Below are positions 33,651 through 44,700 of a stretch of DNA of 64,000 nt, piece by piece. Under the pieces are notes generated by a model that worked only from the letters and a program-made list of their open reading frames with translations, ran no database searches and had not been told where the DNA came from. The stretch spans positions 23,468,182 through 23,532,181 of the forward strand of contig NC_088711.1 of the NCBI RefSeq assembly GCF_963576615.1. Reading direction: 5' to 3'. Made by a program: the position numbers and the translations under genes. Source of the DNA: Watersipora subatra. Its lineage: Eukaryota > Bryozoa > Gymnolaemata > Cheilostomatida > Watersiporidae. Within the stretch, counting starts at the first letter, position 1; every line of letters starts with the position of its first letter.

Positions 33651-35744
33651 TACCGAATTAGAAAGTCAGTTTGGAGTTGCCCTCTCTGCAATGAAAACAC
33701 TAGAGACTCGATAATTACTAACTGAAAGTGCTGAAATCCAGTTCAGGGCTACTTAAAATCATCAACTACTGCAGGCATAACAATGCAATGGAAAAATGTT
33801 TGCTTTTAAAAATAAATGAAATTTTGTGCTTCCAAATCATAAGCAAGGGTAAAGCACATTTTGCAATACTATTGTTCTAGCCAAGCCGATATTTGACATT
33901 TGACCTTTCTGCAACATACCTAAATTAATTACCAGTATTTATATTAAGGTCTTTGTGCTATTGTGATTGTTAGATTGTTTTTTTCATTTTATATTTAATT
34001 TTTATGCCATTAATATTGTATAGTTTATGAAGTTAATTTTATCATATTACCATTTTATTATATATTTTATCACTTGTTCTACGGCATGCTAGTTTACATC
34101 TATATATATATATATATAGATATATGTATGTATTTCTCAAAGGTTGGGTATTCATGGTTGTATATGCCCAGCTAAATAGACATTTCATATTTTGGAATAA
34201 AAAATCCGTAAAGCAGATCCAAGATGATTGATTGGTGATTGAAGGTGATTGATCCAAGATGGATTTCTCAAAGGACTGCAGCATCATGCAGAAGGGCATT
34301 CCATGTTGTTGTTGTGAGAAACCAGGACATACATGTACTCATCGAGAAATCAGGATGAATCCTTGAAACTTCGAAAGAAGTAGGCAGTCAGTAAATTTGA
34401 CAGGTCAGATGAGGAGCAGTAAGGTAGGCTGCTGCCAAAGGGCTTTTCCAGATGAAAGCCCCTTCAGAAAAGCAATGAAGCAAAGTTTGGACTGCAAATT
34501 GTAGTAACTAAGTATTACAAACCAAAGGAACAGTAAAAAAATAACAACAGTAAAATACATGTAATTGCCTAATTTGTTCCAAGATATTTCCAAACACACC
34601 CCTTTGGCCATCTACAAAGGAAAAGCTTTACTTAACTCATTCAATTTGTGGGCGGTACCGTAACTGCAGAATTATTGGTTCGCATCAACTACTTTTCTTT
34701 TTATGACCTCAATGGTTCGATAGACCATGGTTGCAGTAAATTTACAACAGGTTGATAGAGACCGCACATTTTCGACGTTCATTCACAACAATTTGCTTAT
34801 TTTTCTACACAGCAAAGTCTATTCTGCAAAGTAAAGCTGATAACAAATACAGTGTAACGACTAAGTTTATATCGGCTTACAAATAAATATGTATCGTCCA
34901 AAATATAATTATCCATAGCAAAAACCTCCTAAGGTGAATGACAATCAGTACTCCAACAAATAAATGTTCCAAATTTAAACTAATAGACGTTGTAACAGCG
35001 TTAGACAACAAACACCATACAAAAATGTAAGTCTTATCAGAACAATCTAAATTGGTTTCTATTGTGAATATATCAAGTTTGTAAATATTTTGTAAACATA
35101 TTAATGCTCATTCACCAGTTGATAAGTTTCATAGATTCTGAGCCACTGCAGATTCACAAAAATGGCAATCGTGCCATGTTAGCAAAAGTGTTGCAAAAGT
35201 GCGCAAACGGCATTTGAAGAGTTAATCTTTTCTATATTCTATGAAATAATGCCTCTGTGCATGACTTACTTCGCAACTATTCTTTTGCTATTCTATTCAG
35301 AATATCCATCATTTTCTCAGATAAATAACCACCTACATGTAAGTTAATATATTTCATTCGCAGTTTCTAACTCCGATACAAAATTGGCAAATGTCCAAGT
35401 TTTCATTCTGCATATCCACACTGCCTCTCTTATTATAAATACTATGAAATGTCACGCTACCATGGCCTAAGGCCAGTTTTTATCTATATTGTATGTGATT
35501 GTCAGGTTCTTAAAAGTGATGACTCAGGATAACTTTCTTGTACCTTTTGCCGCTGTTGCTGGTGAAAACTGGACACAAATTGGGCATGACCCGGACACAT
35601 TTGACTGTCAAATGCTTTGCTATACCTAGTGCTTTAGTAGACAAGCATTTTCCTCCAACCAACCCCACACAAGTGCATATTTTAATTTTAGTCAATTTTA
35701 ATATTCAATCGTTTTTTGCCAATCAGTAACATTACCTGTATAAT
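33651..35744. other. non-coding, transposon scraps
   Basis: 34098-34125 is a short (TA)n. 34540-34612 (reverse strand) matches the inside of the 11144-11944 element: GGCCAAAGGGGT, TCTTGGAAC, TTAGGCAATT. No supported gene. Confidence 0.45.
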
Positions 35745-36056
35745 TCACTGTTTCTCTATCCACATAAACTCAACTTTGTATATATAGTTATCTGTACACT
35801 CAAGCATTATCAGCCCCTCTTTGATCAGTTGATATTCATCTTCAGCTGTTTTAACAAATGAGGACTCTAAGGAAAATGGTGTAAATGTCATTGACTCAGT
35901 TGCCATTGCGAAGCTATAAGTTTCAGTGTCACACAGCTGTCTATAGAAATCAGATATCTTTACGCCTCCATGAGTTGATCAAATCCAAGTGTTTCCCTTC
36001 TATTTCAATATTGTCGTAGCTATCTGAGAATAGTTGGTAGTCTAGTTTATGTATCA
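35745..36056 (-). pseudogene. unrecognised coding-like stretch with one frameshift
   Basis: On the minus strand, two abutting frames look protein-like and together give about 100 residues before the TGA at 35745-35747. The upstream part includes DYQLFSDSYDNIEIEGKHLD and LINSWRRKD. The downstream part includes DFYRQLCDTETYSFAMATES, SFVKTAEDEYQLIKEGL and YKVEFMWIEKQ. They differ by one base at about 35952-35955. I do not recognise the family. It could be the last exon(s) of a gene with an intron, a frameshifted relic, or chance. Confidence 0.25.
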
Positions 36057-36757
36057 ATCAGCCAGCAGTAAGTAGCAAATAGACTTCAATATTCAAAGTT
36101 AGCAATGAAAATTGAACTCACCATATCATAACGTGCGACTCAAAGCCATGACGTAATGCTTCCATACTTACAAAGAATAAACAGTATACCCCTAATGCAG
36201 TGTCCTATGTTAAAACTGATTTATATTTTATAACACAATATTGTTGGTATTATACAAATTAGTGATTTAGCTAAAAAAAATTAATAGATCAGGATATGCT
36301 TGAACATAATCTTTTACGATGCAATAAAAATCAGGAAAAAACTAGGCTGCTAATTGGTATTTTAGAAATACTGTTCACTAACAGGTCCATTGATATGATA
36401 TAATATCATAGCTGACTAATTGTGCTACTTGGCTAGTAACTGTGTGTTTAGCAATAATGAATTAAGTCAGATAAGGTGACAAATGAGTTTTTCCTAGATC
36501 CATGCAATTGACTGATGCCAATGCTGAACTCATAGCGTAATCATGGATGCAGTGACATCACACAGTACACTGTTGTAAAATAGCGCACAACCACTTTTGA
36601 TTGCTTTATTCAGTAGCTCTATTAAATGCCATTGGAGATATTTTAGGTCAATTTATAAACCAATAATAATAATATTACAATACAAAAAAGAAATTAAATT
36701 ACCACAAAAAATTATTGCAGGTTGGCTTTTATTTTAACATCATTTACATTTTTTTTT

Positions 36758-37014
36758 TTAAATTAGCATAAAGTTGGGATGAGCGAAAAATAAATATGTT
36801 ATTTGGGACAAGTGTGTGTACTTTTTATAGAGATAAACAACTTGTCGGTCAAAGTGATTTACGGCGATGACAGTAACATGGTTATTGATTGTTAATGTTA
36901 GACCTGCATCATACTGGAGAACTTCACTCAACAGTTGCCGTACACCAAACTGATGCATGACACAATTTGGCGCTGTCAGTAGATATCGTGAATCTACAGA
37001 CCGAAGTAGCTGCA
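36758..37014 (-). CDS. possible unrecognised exon
   Basis: An open stretch on the minus strand begins right after a good acceptor (TTGCCCTATTGCAG) and reads LLRSVDSRYLLTAPNCVMHQ, then LLSEVLQYDAGL, then VTVIAVNHFDRQVVYLYKK, ending at a TAA at 36758-36760. Its composition is protein-like for this AT-rich region, but no family is recognised and no partner exons were found. The stretch at 35745-36056 is on the same strand and could belong with it. Confidence 0.22.
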
Positions 37015-37059
37015 ATAGGGCAACACAAAAGCAACTGGTGATGTGATGTAGATTCAACT

Positions 37060-38960
37060 AACCTCTCGGTTCTGTTCTCAAGAAGTTATGCAAACCCAGT
37101 TACTCTAGCCCACTCCTACCAGTCTTTTGGAGTTATCAGTTTTCGTGAAGGAAGTACAACTCCTAATTTCACACCAAGCGTTCAAGTGCATATCAACTTC
37201 AAACTGCAATTTTTGCCACAATTAGAGTTAGGAATTGTTGTGCCTCTATGCTTTGAAAACTCCAGGGAGTTTAGGCTTACGCTAACCTCACTACCATAAC
37301 AGCCATTGTATCACATCTGCCAAAACAGAGAGGTATGAGCTACTGTCTATTTGTCACTGTGTTTACCCAGACTGCAGTTGGGGCTGCTGGCTCTGATTAT
37401 AGTTGGTAATAAACCACCTGCAGGCTGCCAACTTAAGCTATCTGTGAGAGACCGACCACCAGCTAGTGGCTAAGTAATAGGCGCAACTCGTTTGATAGAG
37501 GGACGGCAGAGTAAACATATTCATAATGTTCCCACTGCTCTGTTGGCAAGGTGGCTAGCAGAACCATACATATTATTTATGAACAAAGAAATATACTCTC
37601 AAGCATACCGAGCAAAAATAAGTGTGCAGGAACAGCATAAAATACAGATATGCGTAGGGCTCACTCTCACAGATTTTATACTACTTACAGGTAAGTATCG
37701 TTTGATTTTGAATTTTATGCTAAAGACTGTATTAATCAATGACTCACCCAGTGCACACAAAGCGCTTCCAATGATAACCAGTAGTGGCTCATCTAGAGTA
37801 GCTCACACTTGTGGTAATCATTTAAGATTAAATATCACGGGTTTAGGTTATCTGGTATCACTAATTCGCTGGTGTTGCAGGCTTACCATTGCAGCTAGCT
37901 TGAAATCTGCCAGATGTAATTGAATGTGTGATTAAAAAAAGATGACAAAGTTTAATTAATAGACATTTTATGTAATGTGTGCAGATGTGTACTGAGCCCT
38001 TCAAAAACCTGCTCAATGCAAAAAACTCTGTAGCTGTATTTTTAGTTATATCCTAGTAGTCTCATTAAAATTGTTGTTGTTAATCCAGATTGTTCAATAA
38101 TATTCGCTTTAAAGTAAAACTAATATGTAATTTTGATGAGGTATTAGAGATACAGAACTTGTCTAACACTGTTTACTTAAACTGTAAGTAACTTAGCTTA
38201 TACATACATATTTTCTTTTATATTTGATGCTTCTAAAATTTTCATCATTAATTATCACAGCAAGCCCTTCAAATTTTTAGTCTATGTTTGTTTGCCTCAT
38301 CTTTACTTTCTAGATTGTGGCAACCACTAGACAGCTCTGGTGGTGTCTTACAAATTGGTTTGAATCTTTTTGCGAAAGTTTTTTTATCATTAGTTGTTTT
38401 AATGCTAAAAAAGCAGTACCTTCTTTTTTACCACTATTATCCTTTGCACTAGGCTTCTTAAGGTGTATGATTTAAACATGTATGGACATACAATCGCTAT
38501 AACGTAAATGGCCTCGTACAGAGCTGACGATTTGTATTGTAGGAGCGTCTACTCGCTAATGTGTTTAGCCCAACTTGGCTCATTCTTTTATACTACTCGA
38601 ACCTTGCACATGTCTGTCAGCAGTAGTCTCAATGTTTTTATGGGTTAATTCTTATCAAGTACGAGCATTAAATTGAGAATTTGCTGTTAGTTAGATAGAT
38701 TTTATCCAGACTACATGTTAGATTGGAATGTTAGCATGTATCAGCATAGCTTTGAATATTGACCTATGGCATAGGACAACGTAGGTCAACAAATTGCAAT
38801 AATTAATGTTGGGAGTTGTTCACTGTGCCATTAAATGTTATGTATTATATTTATATTCTCCGCCAGAAAAAACTCGTCTAGCTTTTTCAGTTCATTCTCT
38901 AATCATAAACAAATTTTGAGTTTGACTCATTTGCTGATAAGTTGCGTAATTGCAGTGTGC
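37060..38960. other. mostly non-coding
   Basis: 37492-37923 (+) is open but unrecognised. 38485-38555 is one end of the 11144-11944 transposon family (ATTGTAGGAGCGTCTAC and AACGTAAAT). Confidence 0.4.
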
Positions 38961-38984
38961 AAAGCTGTGTGAGTGGGCGGTGTG

Positions 38985-39412
38985 GATTGTTGCGTCAGTA
39001 TGGGTGTCTAACATGTCGTCAGTATCATGGGTGTCTAACATTGCGTCAGTATGGGTGTCTAACATTGCGTCAGTATGGGTGTCTAACATGTCGTCAGTAT
39101 CATGGGTGTCTAACATTGCGTCAGTATCATGGGTGTCTAACATTGCGTCAGTATGGGTGTCTAACATTGCGTCAATATGGGTGTCTAACATTGCGTCAGT
39201 ATGGGTGTCTAACATTGCGTCAGTATGGGTGTCTAACATTGCGTCAGTATGGGTGTCTAACATTGCGTCAGTATGGGTGTCTAACACTGCGTCAGTATGG
39301 GTGTCTAACATTGTGTCAGTATGGGTGTCTAACATTGCGTCAGTATGGGTGTCTAACATTGCGTCAGTATGGGTGTCTAACATTGCGTCAGTATGGGTGT
39401 CTAACATGTTGT
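38985..39412. repeat. 24/27-base minisatellite
   Basis: About 17 units of GTGTCTAACATTGCGTCAGT plus ATGG (24 bases). Some units are 27 bases, with an extra ATC before ATGG. Because both lengths are multiples of three, several frames stay open across the array, for example MLDTHTDA repeats on the minus strand. I read this as non-coding. Confidence 0.92.
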
Positions 39413-39833
39413 TTGCTATAGCATAAGGTACAATAGCGTGTCAAGATGTCGGCAAGTGGCTATATTAAAAGTTGCTAATGAAATAATATTTAAGAGTATA
39501 AAGACTTTAAAAACTCAAAATAACATTTTAGATCTGATTCTAGGCTACATTTATGTTATCAAAAGATGAGACACTCATTTTGTTTTTATATAGTTTGCAC
39601 ACTCTTCATTGTAGCAGCATGAAGTTAGTAAAAGATTCCTTGATAAAAAGAGAACCCGCTATTTTCATTCTGCACAACTGCTTTTAGCATCAGATTCTAC
39701 TTCATCCATAGCTTCAGTATTCCACTCTATCCACCTGGAACAAGCAACCAGTGGTTGTTATTATTGATCATGGTGTGAAAGAAATAAGAAGGTAAGAGAA
39801 TGTTCCTGAATAGTGTACGTAACTCCCATTATA

Positions 39834-40444
39834 CCTCAAGTCCTTATGTTCAAGCCGCGTGACTTGTCGTTGGGCGCGGCTTCTGGTTCAAGGTCATAGA
39901 CCGCGGCTTAAGGCCATTCTTTTAAAACTTACGTGGGGCTCAGGGCGGCTTCTCGATAAATGCGGCTTTTGCTCAGCATCTGCGCTATAATCATAGAATC
40001 GCATTCATGATACACGTTTATGTACGGGGATTTTAGCGACCTACTCGTTTATTTTCAAGGTCATGTTTATGGAATACTTAAGACTAAAGAAGAATTTATT
40101 TCTCTAAGCCGAGATGATTTCGTGACACACGAGTGAGAGACAAGTGGTTGGGAGTGTGTTAATACCTGCTGACGTCGAAGCAGAAACTATGGACCAAACT
40201 GAGTGGAAAACAGTTTTTCTTATTCAAAAGGACGGGGGTATAGCAAAACCCATCTCAACACTCTTGCTTCCGAAGAGGTCAATGACGACAAAACCTCAGT
40301 CGTTAGTCGCGGTCTGTGGGCATATGCGGCTTGTTGGTAAGGGCGGCTAGATACCACAGATGGCTTATTGGAGGATCAATTTTTCCTTCCTGAGTCGTCT
40401 GTTTGTGAGCACAAGCCGCGCGGCTTGATCATGAGGACTTACGG
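39834..40444. mobile_element. non-autonomous TA-target element with GCCGC-rich ends
   Basis: The left end CCTCAAGTCCTTATGTTCAA and right end (reverse) CCGTAAGTCCTCATGATCAA are inverted, with TA at 39832-39833 and 40445-40446. 'GCGGCTT' repeats occur throughout. It is distantly similar in style to the element at 49958-50382. Confidence 0.75.
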
Positions 40445-40446
40445 TA

Positions 40447-41735
40447 GACTGCAGAACTTCAATTTTGGTTGTTATTAGGTAGGAATTCATGCTCATAATT
40501 TGAGAATATTCAGCAAGATCAAGTAGTGAAAGTTAAATATACTTTTCCTTTGCTGAAAAGGACTTTTTTATATGATTCCGCTTACAATCCTATCATTTGC
40601 ATCCACTTTATCAATCTTAGTTTAGTTTCAAGTCGTTTTATGTTTCCAATTGCTGTTTATAGGCGATGAAACATACATTCAAATAAAACTATGCTGCCAC
40701 CTGCGGTCAAGCAAAAGAGAGTAACTATATCTCAGCATCAGATGAATTGCTGACAAATCGGTTTTGTGTCTCACCAATTAGGTGCTATTGCCTAGCTTAT
40801 GCTTGCACGCATTGCTTTACTTATCTATCTCCCACACTCCTACAATTATATATTTATATGCACTCATTTCACAATGTTTCTACTTAAAGCCCACTATGCT
40901 CATATTTGTGGGCTAAACAACCTGCTTTAGCACTGACATCTGCGCTAGATAATTATAAAACTTTACATTCAAATAAAATCATAAATCTTTTTATTTCACA
41001 ATCATCTTAAGTATTTGGTTGGTAGGCTATATTTAGTGAAGGAACAGAACATCCAACAATACAAAACTGGCTAATTTGGTTTATTGTTACATATTCATAA
41101 TTAGCTGTTGAGTGTTGTGCTCTCTTTGAAAAGTTACACTTCATCGCTGAAATTGACAAAAGCAGTTGTAAAAATATTTTCGTTTTTTTCAAATTTATTT
41201 TGGTTGAGCGTGTGTGATTTTAAAACAGCATATGGTTTAATATTATTTGTATATTATTCCGTGAAACTAATGAGGCGAAAAAGAAACGTAATTTTGAGGG
41301 GATGGCAAAAAAATCATGCTCAGTGACAAAAATTGACATCTGATTAGCAAGGCAAAGTTTTGCTTTTAGATCATCCTTGGGTTATATTTGAATTTCTATA
41401 AGCTGTGTCAATGTTTACAAGCTGTATCCACTTCAAATTGAATAGCTCAATATCTTTGAATAGAAAGAGATAGAAAGGTGTTACCTAATGCTCTATAAGC
41501 ATATCCATCAGGTATTCATTTTATCATCAGAAACACCAGTTATTACAATATCTCAGATTTGATTACCGCAACAGATGTAACTCGCACAGTTAAGTAGCAT
41601 GAGATTTGATAGGAGGATGAGATGAAATCACTAAAGTGTAACATTTCACACAAGCCTGCTCGGCGTCCCTAGAAAACTAATCACAAACATTTGTATTCAC
41701 TGAGCGACATTCGACAGATACAGCAGAGTGTAGTC
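40447..41735. other. upstream region of the SLC22-like gene
   Basis: No gene or clear repeat. The promoter and 5' leader of the transporter must lie here or further left; no distinct core promoter motif stands out. Confidence 0.4.
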
Positions 41736-44700
41736 ATGTCCGCATCGGAAGACGGAGAAGGCAACATAAATGACATACTTAGAGAGATCGGTGTACCAGG
41801 GCGATACCAGCTTTATGTCTTTTTCTGGACATTTCTTACTGGAGTAGTATCTGCATGGCAGATAATTGCAGTTCCGTTCACTCAAGCTGATATGCCTTTT
41901 AGGTAAGTCTGGATACCACATCTTAAACCAAAACTAACATAATATTAGATAGAAACAAGCAATATGGAGTGTTAGTAGCAGCTGAGAAGTGGAATATTAA
42001 ACATGATCATGTGTCTAATATTTCTACAGTGTTTAAAACAACTACAGAGCTCATAAAGAAGGTCAGTAAAACTGTTTATCTAATAAAATACATCCTTATT
42101 AACGTCTGAGTGTTATTTACTCCTTGGATGAGCTCCTAAATCTATTCATCTACAGGTGTGAACTGTGTTTATGAAGTCTAGGAAAAAATGGGGAAGGCCA
42201 ATTTTTATGTCAGAAAGGGGAAATGGAGAAATGGGGAAGGTCAGAAAATTTATGTTCAATCTACAAATACAATAATTACCATTCTAACTTTTAAATGAAG
42301 GGGTTTGTTTATTGCTGTGTGTGTCCGGCAAATCATATTTCAAATATTTGAAAGCTTGAGGCATAGCTAAAACAGATTGTTGAAAAACCTTTCTTGTTTC
42401 TTATGCTACACATTCATTCGATATTTAAAACAGCTTATAAACAGTGACAGGTGATGTAGTTGTCATTGGCTAAGTTTTCTACTAACTGAATTGGAGTAAT
42501 TTAAGGTAGTCTAAATATTTACTAAAATAAAATTTGTGTCCATCAGTGTGAAACCAACGATAGGAAAAAAGATTGCATCATAATCTCTCATGCAATCATG
42601 ATTTTCAAGCTGAAGCATTAATTGTAAAACCATTGAAGATTGGCACATGTAATAAGTAGGTACAAAAGTATTCCGTATTAAAGTAAGGACAACGTAACAT
42701 ACATGTATATAACTTAACATACGTAACTTGGATAGCACGCCTGTCTGCAGAGCTGGTGGTTCCAAGTTCAATTCCAGTGTGGAGTAGGTTTTAGTTCTTA
42801 GATTTTAACCGCTATAACTGAACACTCTAACAACAGATGATAGATAAACACTTATATTTATATATATAGATGATAGGACCATATAGGACTCGTCTTCATT
42901 AAGTACTACACTGTGAAATTGAGCAGATATCGTTAATAGCCAACTGACCGCGCCATAATGTAGACATACTCTATAGAGTGCTGAAAAGAAGTGTCCAGTA
43001 CCTAGCGGAAGTGCATGTTCTGGTAGAAAGGTGATTGTTTCGCTTCATGCAGCTAAAGCCTGATTCTCACCCCACCGTGAACAGGTCATACCGTGAACAG
43101 GTCATCAACGTCAACGAGCAACGTCATCGGTGGTACCCGGAAGGGCTGTATGTTGTCAGCGCCTACGGTACCAACGGAGATCACGCTATGATGGAACATT
43201 CTGCTCCTAGGCAATGTGATTTTCTACGCATAGAGTTAGATATAACGTATCTTTCTGAGTCAAGTTCGTTTTAATTTCTTTACCTCCGTGGAAAAAAGAA
43301 AAACAGAAGGTATGCTTGTTCTGGTAATCGTTAGTCTTCTTCTCATAAATGCATGGATATAGTTTGATGTTTTCCATGAGATCTTTATCGCTAAGCTTTT
43401 GAGCTCTGGCTGGACACTATAACAACCGTCAGTGATAAAAGAGAAAATATTAAGTACATAGCAGCGTGATCGATGTGCATGGTAGTCAGTGTATTGCTTT
43501 GGCTCCAAAAACATTTGCTCCAAACCTCTCGCGGAAATCATGCACACCGCATCTTGAGTGCTCGGTTCGCTGGTGTACAATCCTCACTGCCAGTGACATC
43601 CCGCAACCTACACTGAGGCCACTGCTAGCAGAAAAGTTGCCGCTGGCTTGCTGGTTATCTGCAACCACCTGCAGCTCCCGGTTGCATCACCGTCACTTCT
43701 TACGATGGTGTGAGATCAGGGTTTTTAAAAATGTTGAACCAAAAATTGAATGACATTACTTTCGTAAAGTATGGCAATGTACGGTGGTCAGTGATCGTAA
43801 GTGATCAAATTGACCGCATCATAAGTGAACTTGTGAAGCGTGTCAAGATACAGGTAAGAGAAAGAACATGCGGACCAATTTTTTGACTGTCTGCGCAGAG
43901 CGACCAGTGCATAAACTGGTGCCCTTATATAGTTAAAGATGGTAAAAGCTGTCTGTAATTGGTCTTCTTTTGCTCACATTTTAATAATCAGTTCTATAAA
44001 TATAATCAGTAATGTATTTGCATTAGTCATACTCAGTTGGTGTTTGAAATAGCTAAAAAGGGATGAATTAGCAAAGACCGTAGATGCTCGGTATTTCTAT
44101 CAATTTAAATCAGATAGGCTACAGGTGGCTACAGGTGGCTACAGGTGGCTACAGGTGGCTACAGGTGAATGTCTCAAGAAACCGATAAAGTTTTGAAACT
44201 AAATAGTTTTTAGTGATTTAGCGAAAGGCACTGAGAATAGGTGTGCAGATTTTCGCCGAAACCAGTAAAAAATGTGGATAAGCATAGCGTTTTTGCAGAC
44301 TAGCATGCACATGGATACACATGCACTATACACACACCATACACACACCGTACACACACCATACACACACCATACACACACCATACACACACCATACACA
44401 CACCATACACACACCATACACACACCATACACACACCATACACACACCATACACACACCATAAACATACCATAAGAACCAGGATTAGAAAAAACATGGTT
44501 TTTATGAAAAAAAACGTTTTTTTTTGTTTATACTAGTTTTTATGGTTTAAACCGGTTTTTATGGTGTTTATAATTTTACTAAGGTTTTTACAATTTTAAG
44601 ACTAATTAACATCACTAGACATCAACATTAACATAGCTGCATGATTGAGTATTGAACATACATATGTGGAATCATCTGTTAAAGATTGTACTGTGGGAGT

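Noticed and set aside
34180..34370. Cys-rich CCCCEKPGHTCTHRE as a zinc knuckle (gag-like)
   Set aside because: Spacing does not fit CCHC, the frame stops within about ten residues and no other retroelement domain is near.
37042..37299. Plus-strand stretch of about 86 open codons (SYQSFGVISFREGS...)
   Set aside because: No ATG, no convincing splice sites and no recognised family; may be chance.
38892..39421. Long open frames (over 150 codons) on both strands of the 24-base array
   Set aside because: They exist only because the repeat unit is a multiple of three and lacks stops. No start context, splice sites or unique domain supports a protein.
41691..41735. 15-codon N-terminal extension of the SLC22-like protein
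   Set aside because: It would start at TTG. The first ATG is at 41736, and the family's conserved part begins after it.
44272..44536. THTIHTP and VCMVCVW repeat proteins
   Set aside because: Artefacts of the 11-base minisatellite in both strands.
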